A stretch of DNA of 60,482 nt from Methylobacterium indicum (GCF_001043895.1 NZ_JTHF01000024.1:1-60482); one strand, 5' to 3'; shown: positions 43,121-52,829, counted from the stretch's first letter. Notes: generated by a model not told the origin, from the sequence alone. Numbers and translations are program-made.

Positions 43121-44045
43121 AGAGGAGGTCCGCGACGAGGTTGAACAGGACGACGAGGCAGGCGAACACGAAGGTGACGGCCATCACCACCGGCGTGTCG
43201 TTGGCGAGCATCGCGTTGATGAGGAGCGAGCCGATGCCGGGAATCCGGAAGATCTGCTCGGTGACGATGGCGCCGCCGAACACCGCCGGGATCTGGAGCG
43301 CCACCAGCGTCACGACCGGGATCAGGGCGTTGCGGGCGATGTGCCGGACCGTGACGGTGCCGTCCGACAGGCCCTTGGCCCGGGCGGTGGTGACGTAGTC
43401 GAGGCGCGCCACGTCGAGCACCGAGGCGCGGACGTAGCGGGTGTAGGACGCCGCCTGGAAGAAGCCGAGCACGCAGACCGGCATGATCGCCTGCCGGACG
43501 TGCTCCCAGGCCCAGCGCCAGCCGGTGGCCGAGATGTCGGCCTGGTAGACGAAGGGCAGCCAGTCGAGGGTGAGGCTGAACAGCAGGATGAACAAGAGGC
43601 CGGTGAAGAACGTCGGCAGCGAGAAGCCGATGAAGGCGAGCGTGTTGGCGACCTGGTCGAAGACCGAGTAGGGCCGGATCGCCGCCAGGATGCCGACCGG
43701 CACGGCGATGAGCAGCGCCAGCACCTGCGACGAGCCGACCACGAACAGGGTCGTGGGCAGCCGCTGCAGGATCAACTCGTCGACATCGACCCGGCTGGCG
43801 AAGGAGAAGCCCCAGTCGCCCTGGAGCATCGCCGTCAGCCAATGCAGGTAGCGCACCAGGATCGGGTCATCGAGGCCGAATTTCAGCCGCAGGGCCTCGC
43901 GTACCTCCGGCGGCACGTTGGGGTTGGTGGCCAGCTCCCCGAACGGGTCGCCGGGCGCCAGCGCCAGGACGGTGAACAGGATGAGGCTGATCCCGAGCAG
44001 GCTCGGGATCGCGATCAGCAGGCGGCGGAGGAGATAGGCTCCCAT
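43086..44045 (-). CDS. Peptide-type ABC transporter permease (DppB-like)
   Basis: A 319-residue permease with six helices. The opening LLRRLLIAIPSLLGISLILF is the DppB/OppB signature, followed by LAPGDPFGE. The EAA loop is LDYVTTARAKGLSDGTVTVRH and the C-terminus is DLLYGWLDPRISYR. The ATG at 44045 lies 10 nt after the binding-protein stop. Confidence 0.94.
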   Translation of the reverse strand: MGAYLLRRLLIAIPSLLGISLILFTVLALAPGDPFGELATNPNVPPEVREALRLKFGLDDPILVRYLHWLTAMLQGDWGFSFASRVDVDELILQRLPTTLFVVGSSQVLALLIAVPVGILAAIRPYSVFDQVANTLAFIGFSLPTFFTGLLFILLFSLTLDWLPFVYQADISATGWRWAWEHVRQAIMPVCVLGFFQAASYTRYVRASVLDVARLDYVTTARAKGLSDGTVTVRHIARNALIPVVTLVALQIPAVFGGAIVTEQIFRIPGIGSLLINAMLANDTPVVMAVTFVFACLVVLFNLVADLLYGWLDPRISYR

Positions 44046-44055
44046 CGGGGGTTCG

Positions 44056-45864
44056 TTACGCCTGCTTGTACCACTCGGCCAGGAAGGCCAGCGAGTTGTC
44101 CCACCCACTCGCCGGCGCCTCGAGCTTGCCGTTGATCGCCGAGACCTGGGCGCGGTGGAGCAGCGGCAGGACGTAGTCGGCCACCACCAGGTCGTTCATC
44201 TTGACGAACAGGGCGGCCCGCTTGACGAGGTCGAGTTCGCTTTGCGCCGCCTTGTAGGCGGCGTCGACGTCCGGGTTCTGCATCCGGCAGATGTTGCGGC
44301 CCTGCCACTTGTTGGCTTTGGTGGCGGCTTCCCAGGAGACGTATTGGAGTGCGAACACCGCCGGATCGGCCTGCGTCATGTTCCAGGTATACATCTCCAT
44401 GTCGGCGTAGAAATGCGGATAGGTATCCGGGTTCGCGACATCCGAGGAGAAGAACACAGAGCCTGGAACCGACTTCAGCTCCATGTCGATGCCGGCCTTC
44501 TGGGCGGCCTGCTTGATGATCGCCTGGGTCTTCTGGCGCGGCGCGTTGATCGAGGTCTGGAAGACGAATTTCAGCTTCTTGCCGTCCTTGGCGCGGATGC
44601 CGTCGCTCCCCTTCTTCCAGCCGGCGTCCTCGAGGATCTGCGCCGCCTTGTCGGGCTCGAAGGCGAAGGAGGTGCCTTTCGACACGAAGGGCGCCGGGCC
44701 GTTGAACACGTTGGCGGTGGCCCGGCCGGTGCGGCCGTAGATGAATTGCTGGATCGCCGCCCGGTTGACGAGCAGGTTCATCGCCTTGCGCACTGCCGGA
44801 TCCGAGAAGGCCGGGTGCTTGGTCTTGAGCGAGGCGCGCTCGCCGTCGACCTCGACGTTCGGATCGGTGGCGTTGAGCAGCAGGAACTCGAGGTTGCCGC
44901 CGTAATCCATCTTGACCCGGCCCTTGCCCTCGGCCTCGAGCCGCTTGAGGATCTCGTCCTCGACCTGCATGTTCCAGGCATAGTCGTACTCGCCGGTCTG
45001 AAGCACGGCGCGGGCGGCCGAGACCGCGTCGCCGCCGCCCTTCATCTCGATCGAATCGAAGAACGGCCGGTTCGGGACGTGGTAATCCGGGTTGCGCACG
45101 CCGCGCAGGATGTCGCCGGGGCGGAACTCGCTGAACTTGTAGGGGCCGGTACCGACCGGCGCGAGGTTGGCCGGCGCGTCGCGGGACTTGTCGCCGTTGT
45201 AATCCGCGAAGACGTGCTTGGGGATGATCATCCCGGCGCTCGACACGAACGCATCGGCCCAGAACGGGGTCGGCTCCTTGAAGGTGAGCTTCACCGTCAG
45301 ATCATCGACCTTCGTGACCTTGACGTTCATGTAGCTGCCGCCGGTCACCGCGGCGGTGGCCGGGTTGGCGGCGTATTCGGCGGTGAACACCACGTCGTCG
45401 GCGGTGAAGGGCTTGCCGTCGTGCCACTTCACGTTCGGCTTCAGTTTCCAGGTGACCGAGTAGCCGTCGGCCGCCACGCCGCCATTCTCCTTCGAGGGGA
45501 TCTCGGCGGCCAGGATCGGGAAGAGGTTGCCGTCGGCGTCCCAGGCCGCCAGCGGCTCGTAGAAGATCCGCGAGCCCTCCTGGTCCTTGGTGCCGACCGC
45601 GAAATGCGGGTTGATCAGGGTCGCGGCCTGCCAGAACAGCAGCTTCAGCGGCCCGCCGCCGCCGGCCTTGGTCGGCTTGTAGGCGTCGCGCAAGGGGCTC
45701 GCCGCGAAGGCGACGCCGTTCTGGGCGAGCATCATCCCGGCCATCGGAGCGGTGAGGCCGAGCGCCAGCATCCGGCCCACGAAACCGCGCCGCGACAGGC
45801 TGCCGTCCTTCACCTCGCCGATCAGCGCGCGCAGGTCATGCTCGGTTACGCCACGCTCGGTCAT
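44056..45864 (-). CDS. Peptide-type ABC transporter substrate-binding protein (family 5)
   Basis: A 602-residue solute-binding protein of family 5 (DppA/OppA). It has an unusually long N-terminal segment with a Tat motif SRRGFVGRML at about 24-33 and a hydrophobic core, cleaved near AFAASP. Mature features are GDKSRDAPANLAPVGTGPYK and the family block YSVTWKLKPNVKWHDGKPFT. The start ATG at 45864 has agaaggg about 9 nt upstream. Tat export suggests folding or cofactor needs before secretion. The adjacent divergent AbgB-like hydrolase suggests an acyl-amino acid or aminobenzoyl-glutamate-like ligand; this is inference. Confidence 0.93.
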   Translation of the reverse strand: MTERGVTEHDLRALIGEVKDGSLSRRGFVGRMLALGLTAPMAGMMLAQNGVAFAASPLRDAYKPTKAGGGGPLKLLFWQAATLINPHFAVGTKDQEGSRIFYEPLAAWDADGNLFPILAAEIPSKENGGVAADGYSVTWKLKPNVKWHDGKPFTADDVVFTAEYAANPATAAVTGGSYMNVKVTKVDDLTVKLTFKEPTPFWADAFVSSAGMIIPKHVFADYNGDKSRDAPANLAPVGTGPYKFSEFRPGDILRGVRNPDYHVPNRPFFDSIEMKGGGDAVSAARAVLQTGEYDYAWNMQVEDEILKRLEAEGKGRVKMDYGGNLEFLLLNATDPNVEVDGERASLKTKHPAFSDPAVRKAMNLLVNRAAIQQFIYGRTGRATANVFNGPAPFVSKGTSFAFEPDKAAQILEDAGWKKGSDGIRAKDGKKLKFVFQTSINAPRQKTQAIIKQAAQKAGIDMELKSVPGSVFFSSDVANPDTYPHFYADMEMYTWNMTQADPAVFALQYVSWEAATKANKWQGRNICRMQNPDVDAAYKAAQSELDLVKRAALFVKMNDLVVADYVLPLLHRAQVSAINGKLEAPASGWDNSLAFLAEWYKQA

Positions 45865-45913
45865 CGACAAACACCCTTCTGGCTGGCCTCTCGCGGCCAT
45901 CAGCATCGCGCCC

Positions 45914-45967
45914 GCCGCTTGTCCTTACAAGCGGCTCTGCAAAAATCAGCACTAGTTGTTAGCACTA
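45914..45967. promoter_or_regulatory. Candidate control region between the divergent ABC and M20 genes
   Basis: Two structures stand in the divergent region. A perfect 9-bp hairpin gccgcttgt-cctt-acaagcggc (45914-45935) lies 50 nt upstream of the binding-protein ATG and would be in its leader or operator. Direct repeats agcacta...agcacta (45948-45954 and 45961-45967) are spaced 13 nt apart, about 170 nt upstream of the M20 gene. No regulator gene is adjacent, so any operator function is speculative. Confidence 0.4.
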
Positions 45968-46139
45968 ACGAGATTCCATCAGGCAAAGCCCGGGCCACTT
46001 GCCCCACGCCGCGCGTCGATCCAAGCTATTCCGGCTGCGCGCGCCACATCCGCTCCCGCCGCGCTTGAGCCGGCGCGCCGCCTGCATGAGGCTCGCCCGC
46101 AAGGCGGCCCGCCGCAGGGCCCGCGAGGGAGTGAACCCC

Positions 46140-47558
46140 ATGGACAACCGCAACGCCGTCTGGCGCCAGGTCGACACCCACAAGGCCCGGCTGATCGCCC
46201 TCTCGGACGAGGTCTGGGGCACGCCGGAGGTCTGCTACACGGAGGAACGCTCGGCCGCCGCGCACGCCGCCGAGCTGCGTCATCAGGGCTTTCGCGTGAC
46301 GCAGGGAGCCGCCGGCATTCCGACCGCCGTCATCGGCGAGGCCGGGGAGGGCGGTCCCGTCATCGCGTTTCTCGGCGAGTACGATGCGCTTCCGGGGCTC
46401 AGCCAGGAGGCGGGCGTGGCGGCCCATACTCCCGTCCAGCAGGGTGGCCACGGCCACGGATGCGGGCACAACCTGCTCGGTTCGGCGGCACTGCTCGCCG
46501 CCACCGCCCTCAAGGACTGGCTCGCCGAGCAGGGGCTCCCCGGCCGCGTGCGCTATTACGGCTGCCCGGCGGAGGAGGGCGGCGCCGCCAAGGCGTTCAT
46601 GGTCCGCGAGGGGCTGTTTTCGGATGCGGACGCTGCCGTCACCTGGCACCCGTCGAGCTTCTGGGAGGTCTCGCCGCCGCTCTCGCTCGCCAATACCCGC
46701 GCCGACTTCGTGTTCACCGGCCGCGCCTCGCACGCGGCGGCGGCCCCGCATCTCGGCCGCTCGGCCCTCGACGCGGTCGAGCTGATGAATGTCGGCGTGA
46801 ACTACATGCGCGAGCACATGCCGAGCGATGCGCGGGTGCACTACGCCTATCTCGACACCGGCGGCATCGCCCCGAACGTCGTCCAGGCGCATGCCCGGGT
46901 GCGCTACTCGATTCGCGCCCGCGACCTTCCCGGTATGCGCGACCTCGTCGCCCGGGTGCGCAAGATCGCCGAGGGCGCGGCCCTGATGACCGAGACGCGC
47001 GTGGAGGTGCGCATCGTCAGCGCGGTCTCGAACCTCGTCGGCAACACTCCGCTGGAGGAGGCCCTGCACGGGGTCATGGAGGATCTGGGCGCCCCCCATT
47101 TCGACGATTCCGACCGGGCCTTCGCCCGCGAGATCCAGGGCACGCTCACCCCGCAGGACATCGCGGCCGTCTACCGCACCATCGGCCTCCCGGTGACCGA
47201 CGCGCCGCTGGCCGACTTCCTGGTGCCGCTCGACGCGAACCGCAACCCGGCGATCGGCTCGACCGACGTCGGCGACGTGAGCTGGGTGGTGCCGACCGTG
47301 CAGGCCCACGCCCCGACGGTGGCGGTCGGTACCCCGTTCCACACCTGGCAGGTGGTGGCGCAGGGCAAGACCCCGGCGGCCCACAAGGCGATGGTGCAGG
47401 TGGCCAAAGCCATGGCGGCGCTCGGCGCCCGGCTCGCCACCGACGCGTCCCTGCGCGAGGCGGCGAAAGCGGACCTCAAGGCCCGCACCGGGCCCGAGGG
47501 CTACGTCTCGCCGCTGCCGGCGGAGGTGCAGCCGCCGCTCACGATGTCCGTGGGGTAA
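46140..47558 (+). CDS. M20 family metallo-amidohydrolase (AbgB-like)
   Basis: A 472-residue M20 peptidase/amidohydrolase, close in length to AbgB, the p-aminobenzoyl-glutamate hydrolase subunit B. Metal-site motifs are [11 protein letters not shown] (Asp), [12 protein letters not shown] (His), [10 protein letters not shown] (catalytic and metal Glu) and the C-terminal His in [10 protein letters not shown] dimerisation lid with [18 protein letters not shown] sits in the middle. I chose the ATG at 46140, which has gggag 9 nt upstream; an ATG about 19 codons earlier is in frame but gives an unusual Arg-rich start. It is divergent from the peptide importer and probably hydrolyses the imported amide. 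Confidence 0.92.
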   Translation: MDNRNAVWRQVDTHKARLIALSDEVWGTPEVCYTEERSAAAHAAELRHQGFRVTQGAAGIPTAVIGEAGEGGPVIAFLGEYDALPGLSQEAGVAAHTPVQQGGHGHGCGHNLLGSAALLAATALKDWLAEQGLPGRVRYYGCPAEEGGAAKAFMVREGLFSDADAAVTWHPSSFWEVSPPLSLANTRADFVFTGRASHAAAAPHLGRSALDAVELMNVGVNYMREHMPSDARVHYAYLDTGGIAPNVVQAHARVRYSIRARDLPGMRDLVARVRKIAEGAALMTETRVEVRIVSAVSNLVGNTPLEEALHGVMEDLGAPHFDDSDRAFAREIQGTLTPQDIAAVYRTIGLPVTDAPLADFLVPLDANRNPAIGSTDVGDVSWVVPTVQAHAPTVAVGTPFHTWQVVAQGKTPAAHKAMVQVAKAMAALGARLATDASLREAAKADLKARTGPEGYVSPLPAEVQPPLTMSVG

Positions 47559-47623
47559 AGCGGCTCGCCGCGTCGCGTCCGCTGGGTTAGGCAGGAGAAC
47601 CCTTTCTTCCGCCCGGACATCCC

Positions 47624-47980
47624 ATGGACCAGACCGAGCCGCCGGCCCCGATCGCCATCGACGACTTCCTGAAGCTCGACGTGCGGGTCGGCACCGTCGT
47701 CGAGGCGGCGCCGATCCCCGAGGCGCGCCGCCCGGCCTACCGGCTCGTCATCGATCTCGGCCCGGCGCTCGGCCTGAAGAAGTCTTCCGCGCAGGTGACG
47801 GTGCACTACGCCCCCGAGGCTCTGATCGGCCGGCAGGTGCTGTGCGTCGTCAACCTGCCGCCGCGCCAGGTCGGCCCGGTCCGCTCCGAGGTCCTGACCC
47901 TCGGGGTGCCGGACGGGGAGGGCGCCGTGGTGCTGATCGCACCCGAGCGGCCTGTGCCGAACGGCGGGCGGCTTTACTGA
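47624..47980 (+). CDS. csaA: CsaA-type tRNA-binding domain protein
   Basis: A 118-residue OB-fold protein of the CsaA family. It has [48 protein letters not shown] and the ending [12 protein letters not shown]. CsaA binds the outside of the tRNA L-shape and was proposed to act as a chaperone in protein secretion. It is 23 nt upstream of ureG. Confidence 0.93.
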   Translation: MDQTEPPAPIAIDDFLKLDVRVGTVVEAAPIPEARRPAYRLVIDLGPALGLKKSSAQVTVHYAPEALIGRQVLCVVNLPPRQVGPVRSEVLTLGVPDGEGAVVLIAPERPVPNGGRLY

Positions 47981-48003
47981 ATCTCACGGAGAGCGAGAGC
48001 GTC

Positions 48004-48615
48004 ATGACTACCAGCCACGGACCTCTGCGGGTCGGCATCGGCGGCCCGGTCGGGTCGGGCAAGACCGCCCTGATGGAGGGCCTGTGCAAGGCCCTGCGCG
48101 AGCGCTACGACCTCTGCGCCATCACCAACGACATCTACACCAAGGAGGATGCGCGCCTCCTCACGGTGGCCGGCGCCCTTCCGGAAGAGCGGATCATGGG
48201 CGTCGAGACCGGCGGCTGCCCGCATACCGCGATCCGCGAGGACGCTTCGATCAACCTCGCGGCGGTGGCCGAGATGCGCCGGCGCTTTCCCGCGCTCGAT
48301 CTGGTGCTGCTCGAATCCGGCGGCGACAACCTCGCGGCGACGTTCTCGCCCGAGCTCGCCGACATCACGATCTACGTCATCGACGTGGCCGGCGGCGAAA
48401 AAATCCCGCGCAAGGGCGGTCCCGGCATCACCCGCTCGGACCTCCTCGTCATCAACAAGACCGACCTCGCGCCCCTCGTCGGCGCCGATCTCGGGGTGAT
48501 GGAGGAGGACACCAAGCGGATGCGGGGCACGCGGCCCTACGTCTTCGCGTCCCTGCGCCACGGCGACGGCGTCGAGGCGGTGGCCCGCTTCGTGGTGGAG
48601 GCCGGGGGGCTTTAG
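48004..48615 (+). CDS. ureG: Urease accessory GTPase UreG
   Basis: A 203-residue SIMIBI-class GTPase that delivers nickel to urease with UreD, UreE and UreF. The P-loop is GGPVGSGKT (13-21), with the CPH nickel-binding motif in [13 protein letters not shown] (Cys72, His74), ESGGDN at 104-109 and NKTD at 151-154. All are intact. The start at 48004 has gagagcg upstream and gives the family N-terminus. No other urease structural or accessory gene is in the window. Its last base is shared with the next gene's GTG, suggesting coupling. Confidence 0.96.
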   Translation: MTTSHGPLRVGIGGPVGSGKTALMEGLCKALRERYDLCAITNDIYTKEDARLLTVAGALPEERIMGVETGGCPHTAIREDASINLAAVAEMRRRFPALDLVLLESGGDNLAATFSPELADITIYVIDVAGGEKIPRKGGPGITRSDLLVINKTDLAPLVGADLGVMEEDTKRMRGTRPYVFASLRHGDGVEAVARFVVEAGGL

Positions 48616-49397
48616 TGCTCCTCGACCTCCTGCACTGGCTCGTCCAGCCCGCGACCCTCGCGGCGCGGCGCCTCGGCCATGCCGGCGAGAGCGTGCGGCT
48701 CGCCTCGCGCTCCCGGCGCTGCCGCGGGGCCTGGGCGCCGCACCTCGCCGCCGCGCGGGATACGGTCCGGGCGGCGATGGCGGATCTGCCCCGCCGCGAC
48801 ACCGCCGTGGTGCTGGGCGCGGGCCTCCTCGACGACGTGCCGATCGACGACCTCGCCGCCGCGTTCCGCCGGGTGGTGCTCGTCGACGCGGTGCATCCCT
48901 GGCGCGGCCGGTGGCGGGCGCGGCGCCATCCCAACGTCGTGCGTCTGACCTTCGACCTCAGCGGCATGCAGGACCTGATGCTCGGCCGTGGCGAGACCGT
49001 CGGCCCGGTCCTGCCGCCGGTCTGCCGCGAGGCCGATCTCGTGATCTCGGCCAATCTCCTGTCGCAGCTGCCGATCCTGCCGGTCGCGCGCCTCGAGGCG
49101 ACGGGCCGGCTCGGCCCCTTCACGGATCCCGACGCCTGCGGGTGCCGCATCGTGGCGGCGCATCTCGCGGCGCTCGCCGGACTCACCGCCCGCATCTGCC
49201 TCGTCGCCGATCGCGACGAGATCGAGGAGGACCGGGACGGGCGGGTGATCGAGCGCCTGGACCTGCTCTACGGGGTCGATCCGGGCCCCGCGCCGCGGAG
49301 CTGGGACTGGATCCTGGCGCCGTTCGGCGAGGAGGCACGGGACCGGCGACTGGTCCATCGCGTCTCGGCCTGGCCGGACTGGCGGCCACCGGCATGA
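48615..49397 (+). CDS. Uncharacterised protein following ureG
   Basis: A 260-residue protein that I do not recognise. It begins at a GTG overlapping the ureG stop (tagtg). Residues about 60-90 have VVLGAGLLDDVPIDDL then VVLVDAVHPW, reminiscent of motif I of a Rossmann-like, possibly SAM-dependent, methyltransferase. Later there is ADLVISANLLSQLPILP, similar in position to motif IV. A short amphipathic start (LLDLLHWLVQPATLAARRL) could touch the membrane. The tight link to ureG suggests co-expression, but there is no functional tie from sequence. Confidence 0.72.
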   Translation: MLLDLLHWLVQPATLAARRLGHAGESVRLASRSRRCRGAWAPHLAAARDTVRAAMADLPRRDTAVVLGAGLLDDVPIDDLAAAFRRVVLVDAVHPWRGRWRARRHPNVVRLTFDLSGMQDLMLGRGETVGPVLPPVCREADLVISANLLSQLPILPVARLEATGRLGPFTDPDACGCRIVAAHLAALAGLTARICLVADRDEIEEDRDGRVIERLDLLYGVDPGPAPRSWDWILAPFGEEARDRRLVHRVSAWPDWRPPA

Positions 49398-49521
49398 CAT
49401 CCCGTCATGCCGAGGCGCGTCCGAGGCGGGTTCGCGCGGAAGGAGGAGGGGGCTAGGGTCGTCCTCTCAGCCAAGATCGCGGCGCGCGAGCCCATCGGCC
49501 GCACGGGGGAGGACAGAAGCG

Positions 49522-50748
49522 ATGACCCGCGACGGCAGCGCGGCACCCGAAGACGCGGCGCCGGAGGACGCCTATTGGCGGCGCAACCTCGCGGTCTGCG
49601 TGTTCGGCTCCTTCACCACCCTCGTGGCGATGACCCTGCTGCTGCCGTTCCTCCCGCTCTACGTCGAGGAGCTCGGGGTCAAGGACCAGGCGGCGATCGT
49701 GCAATGGTCCGGCGTCGCGTTCGGGGCGACCTTCTTCAGCGCCGCCCTGGTGGCGCCGCTCTGGGGGCGGCTGGCCGACCTCTACGGCCGCAAGCTGATG
49801 CTGATCCGGGCGAGCCTCGGCATGGCGGTGGCGATGTCGCTGATCGGGCTCGCCGGCGACGTCTGGCAGCTCGTCGGCCTGCGCCTCCTCGCGGGGCTGC
49901 TCGGCGGCTACGCCTCGGGCTCGACGGTGCTCGTGGCGACCCAGACCCCGAAGGACCGCTCGGCCTGGGCGCTCGGGATGCTCGGCTCCGGCATCATGGC
50001 GGGCAACCTCGTCGGGCCGCTCGTCGGCGGGGTGCTGCCGCCGCTGATCGGCATCCGGGCGACGTTCTTCGCCGCCGGCGGGGTGATCTTCCTCGCCTTC
50101 CTGGCGACGCTTCTCCTGATTCGCGAGGCGCCGCGCCCGCCGCGCGCCGCGCGGGCCTCGGCGAGCTTTGCCGGCATCCCCGATAAGCGCCCGGCGCTCG
50201 CCATGCTGGCGACCGGGATGCTCCTGATGCTGGCGGTGATGTCGATCGAGCCGATCATCACCGTCTACGTCGCCGAACTGACCCCGGACCCGGCCCGGGT
50301 CACCCTGGTCGCCGGGCTCGCCATGTCGGCGACGGCCCTGGGGAGCATCCTGTCGGCGCCGCGGCTCGGGCGCCTTGCCGACCGGATCGGCCCCTGGACC
50401 GTCATCACCGCCAGCCTGACGGTCTGCGCCCTGCTCCTGGTGCCCCAGGCCCTGGTGACGCGCGACTGGCAGCTCGTCGCCCTGCGCTTCCTGATGGGGC
50501 TGGCCCTCGGCGGGCTCCTGCCCTGCATCGCCAGCGTGATCCGGCACTCGGTGCCCGACCGGGTCGCCGGGACGGTCCTGGGCTACTCGACCTCGTCGCA
50601 ATATGTCGGGCAGGTGGTGGGCCCGCTGCTCGGCGGCTTCATCGGCGGGCATGTCGGCATGCGGGCGGTCTTCCTCGGCACCGCCGTGCTGATGGCCCTA
50701 GGCGCCGCCGGCACCGCGCTCGCCCGGCCCAAGGGAGTGAAGCAGTGA
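49522..50748 (+). CDS. MFS multidrug-type exporter
   Basis: A 408-residue major facilitator with twelve helices. It has motif A in the second/third-helix loop (WGRLADLYGRKLMLI) and a second-half version (RLGRLADRIGPWTV). Motif C-like glycine-rich segments (GIMAGNLVGPLVGG) and the DHA1-type topology point to a drug/proton antiporter (MdtG-like). A gggggagg site precedes the ATG by about 10 nt. Its stop overlaps the next gene as GTGA, so they form one operon. Confidence 0.9.
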   Translation: MTRDGSAAPEDAAPEDAYWRRNLAVCVFGSFTTLVAMTLLLPFLPLYVEELGVKDQAAIVQWSGVAFGATFFSAALVAPLWGRLADLYGRKLMLIRASLGMAVAMSLIGLAGDVWQLVGLRLLAGLLGGYASGSTVLVATQTPKDRSAWALGMLGSGIMAGNLVGPLVGGVLPPLIGIRATFFAAGGVIFLAFLATLLLIREAPRPPRAARASASFAGIPDKRPALAMLATGMLLMLAVMSIEPIITVYVAELTPDPARVTLVAGLAMSATALGSILSAPRLGRLADRIGPWTVITASLTVCALLLVPQALVTRDWQLVALRFLMGLALGGLLPCIASVIRHSVPDRVAGTVLGYSTSSQYVGQVVGPLLGGFIGGHVGMRAVFLGTAVLMALGAAGTALARPKGVKQ

Positions 50749-51584
50749 CCGATAACGGCCTGGTGCGGCGCAGCCTCGCGACCGGCGACCCCTCCGGCGG
50801 GCATCTCGCCGCGCTCGAATTCGGGCCGGCCTCGCGCCCGCCGGACGCGATCCTGCTCCATGCCAACGGCTTCAACGCCCGCACCTATCGCAGCCTCGTC
50901 GCGCCGCTCGCCGACCGGTCCATCCTGGCCTACGACCAGCGCGGCCACGGCCGCTCGACCCTGCCGGCCGAGCCCGCCGGGCGGATCGACTGGTGGGACG
51001 TCACGCGCGACCTGATCGCCGTGCTCGACCGGCTGGAGACCGGTCCGCTCGTGCTGATCGGTCACTCGATGGGCGGCACCGCCTCGCTGCTCGCCGCCGC
51101 CGAGCGACCGGAGCGGGTGCGCCGCCTCGTCCTCCTCGATCCGGTGATCCAGGCGCCGGAGCGGCGCGGTGAGGGCCATGCCGGTCTCGCCGGAGGCGCG
51201 CTCAGGCGGCGCAGCGACTTCCCGTCCCGCGAGGCGGCACTCGCCGCCTATCGGGGCCGGGGCGCCTTCCGCACCTGGCCGGACGCGCCGCTCGCCGATT
51301 ACGTCGCGGACGGTTTTCGCGAGGTCCCGGGCGGGGTCACGCTCGCCTGCACCGGCGCCTGGGAGGCGTCGAGCTACATGGCGCAGGGGCACGACCCGTG
51401 GGCGGCCCTCGCCCGCCTGTCCTGCCCGGCCGAGATCCTGCGCGCCGAGACCGGCAGCACCTGTGCGCTGGCGGAGAGCCCCCGCCCGGACATCGCGGTC
51501 GAGACGGTGCCGGGCACGACCCACTTCCTGCCCTTCGAGGCGCCCGAGCGCGTCCGCGCCGCGATCCGGCGGGCCATCGCCTGA
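50745..51584 (+). CDS. Alpha/beta hydrolase
   Basis: A 279-residue alpha/beta hydrolase. Oxyanion segment LLHANGFNARTY, then DQRGHGRSTLP, nucleophile elbow GHSMGGTASLLA, and the final His in PGTTHFLPFE. The start is the GTG of a GTGA overlap with the exporter gene. There is no signal peptide. The pairing with an exporter suggests an ester or lactone whose product is pumped out, or simple co-expression. Confidence 0.88.
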   Translation: MTDNGLVRRSLATGDPSGGHLAALEFGPASRPPDAILLHANGFNARTYRSLVAPLADRSILAYDQRGHGRSTLPAEPAGRIDWWDVTRDLIAVLDRLETGPLVLIGHSMGGTASLLAAAERPERVRRLVLLDPVIQAPERRGEGHAGLAGGALRRRSDFPSREAALAAYRGRGAFRTWPDAPLADYVADGFREVPGGVTLACTGAWEASSYMAQGHDPWAALARLSCPAEILRAETGSTCALAESPRPDIAVETVPGTTHFLPFEAPERVRAAIRRAIA

Positions 51585-51631
51585 AGAGACCCGCCTGCTG
51601 CCGGAGGGCGGTGAGGCGCCAGAGCATTGTC

Positions 51632-51656
51632 CGACGAAGTGGATACCGGTTCGTCG
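51632..51656 (+). repeat. Dispersed palindromic repeat, family A-related copy 3
   Basis: The core cgacgaa...ttcgtcg flanks gtggataccgg, the same central motif as in the copies at 31507 and 60166. The flanks differ: they continue as agaaaaagcggcaaaatc and do not carry the 22219-type tail. This looks like a related but distinct subfamily of the same Rhizobiales-type repeat. It lies in the convergent region between the hydrolase and the second LIV importer. Confidence 0.7.
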
Positions 51657-51758
51657 AAGAAAAAGCGGCAAAATCAAAAGCCGAGAGAGCTTCGCGATTG
51701 CAACGCGATCGTGACGCTCTCTAGCCGAGGCGCCCCTCGACCAGGCCCCCGAAACGAC

Positions 51759-51792
51759 GACGGCGCCGGCCCCGCTCGGGACCGGCGCCGTC
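51759..51792 (-). terminator. GC-rich hairpin terminator of the second LIV operon
   Basis: A near-perfect stem pairs gacggcgccgg with ccggcgccgtc over a short mostly paired loop, 20 nt after the livM-like stop. On the minus strand it is followed by gtcgtttcg, so the U-tract is weak. It may also stop transcription from the hydrolase gene on the other side. Confidence 0.7.
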
Positions 51793-51812
51793 TCGTCATC
51801 CGCCGAGGCGGA

Positions 51813-52802
51813 TCAGAGCGGCCGCTTCAGCATCCGGGCGACGAGGCCCAGGATGCCCTCGCGAAAGACCAGCACGCAGACCACGAACACCACGCCCTGG
51901 ATGATCGTCACCCAGGCGCCGAACTGCGCCAGGTAGTTCTCCATCGCGATGATGACGAAGGAGCCGAGGATCGGGCCGAACACCGTGCCCATGCCGCCGA
52001 CCAGCGTCATCAGCACCACCTCGCCCGACATCGACCAGTGCACGTCGGTGAGCGAGGCGAGCTGGAACACGATCGCCTTGGTCGAGCCGGCGAGCCCCGC
52101 GAGCGTCGTCGAGAGCACGAAGACCGCGAGCTTGTACTGGTTGGCGCGGTAGCCCAGCGAGATGGCGCGGGGTTCGTTGTCGCGGATCGCCTTCAGCACT
52201 TGACCGAAGGGCGAGTGGATGATGCGGTAGATCAGCAGGAGGCCGAGGAAGAAGATCACCGCCACGAGGCCGTAGAGCACCCGGTCGTCGGCGAGGCTGA
52301 TGACGCCGAACAGGTTGCCGCGCGGCACCGCCTGGATGCCGTCCTCGCCGCCGGTGAACTTGGCTTGCAGCGAGAAGAAGAACACCATCTGGGCGAGCGC
52401 CAGGGTGATCATCGAGAAGTAGATGCCCTGGCGCCGGATGGCGAGCGCCCCGAAGACGAGGCCGAGAAGCGCCGCCATCAGGGTCCCGCCCAGGATCGCG
52501 AGTTCCGGCGTCAGGCCCCAGTTCTTGGCGGTGTAGGCGGTGACGTAGCTCGCCATGCCGAAATAGGCGGCATGGCCGAAGGACAGGAGGCCGCCGTAGC
52601 CGAGCAGCAGGTTGAAGGCCAGCGCGAACAGCGCGAAGCACAGCACCTTCATCAAGAAGACGGGATACAGGATGAAGGGCAGCACCGCGAGCAGGACCGC
52701 GATGATGACGAAGACGAGGCGGTGGAACGCCTTGGCGTCTCGGCCCTCGGGCAGGGTGGCGGCGATCGGGGTGGCGTCGGTGGACGCCGCGGCGGAGGAC
52801 AT
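51813..52802 (-). CDS. livM: Branched-chain-type ABC transporter permease (LivM-like), second system
   Basis: A 329-residue permease with about ten helices. LivM motifs are LLGYGGLLSFGHAAYFGMA and RDNEPRAISLGYRANQYKLA, plus a late LVGGMGTVFGPILGS. It is the last gene of the 57.9-51.8 kb operon, 27 nt after the LivH-like gene. A 30-residue polar N-terminal tail precedes the first helix. Confidence 0.93.
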   Translation of the reverse strand: MSSAAASTDATPIAATLPEGRDAKAFHRLVFVIIAVLLAVLPFILYPVFLMKVLCFALFALAFNLLLGYGGLLSFGHAAYFGMASYVTAYTAKNWGLTPELAILGGTLMAALLGLVFGALAIRRQGIYFSMITLALAQMVFFFSLQAKFTGGEDGIQAVPRGNLFGVISLADDRVLYGLVAVIFFLGLLLIYRIIHSPFGQVLKAIRDNEPRAISLGYRANQYKLAVFVLSTTLAGLAGSTKAIVFQLASLTDVHWSMSGEVVLMTLVGGMGTVFGPILGSFVIIAMENYLAQFGAWVTIIQGVVFVVCVLVFREGILGLVARMLKRPL

Positions 52803-52829
52803 GGGGGGTGTTCCTTCAGGCGTGGCGGG

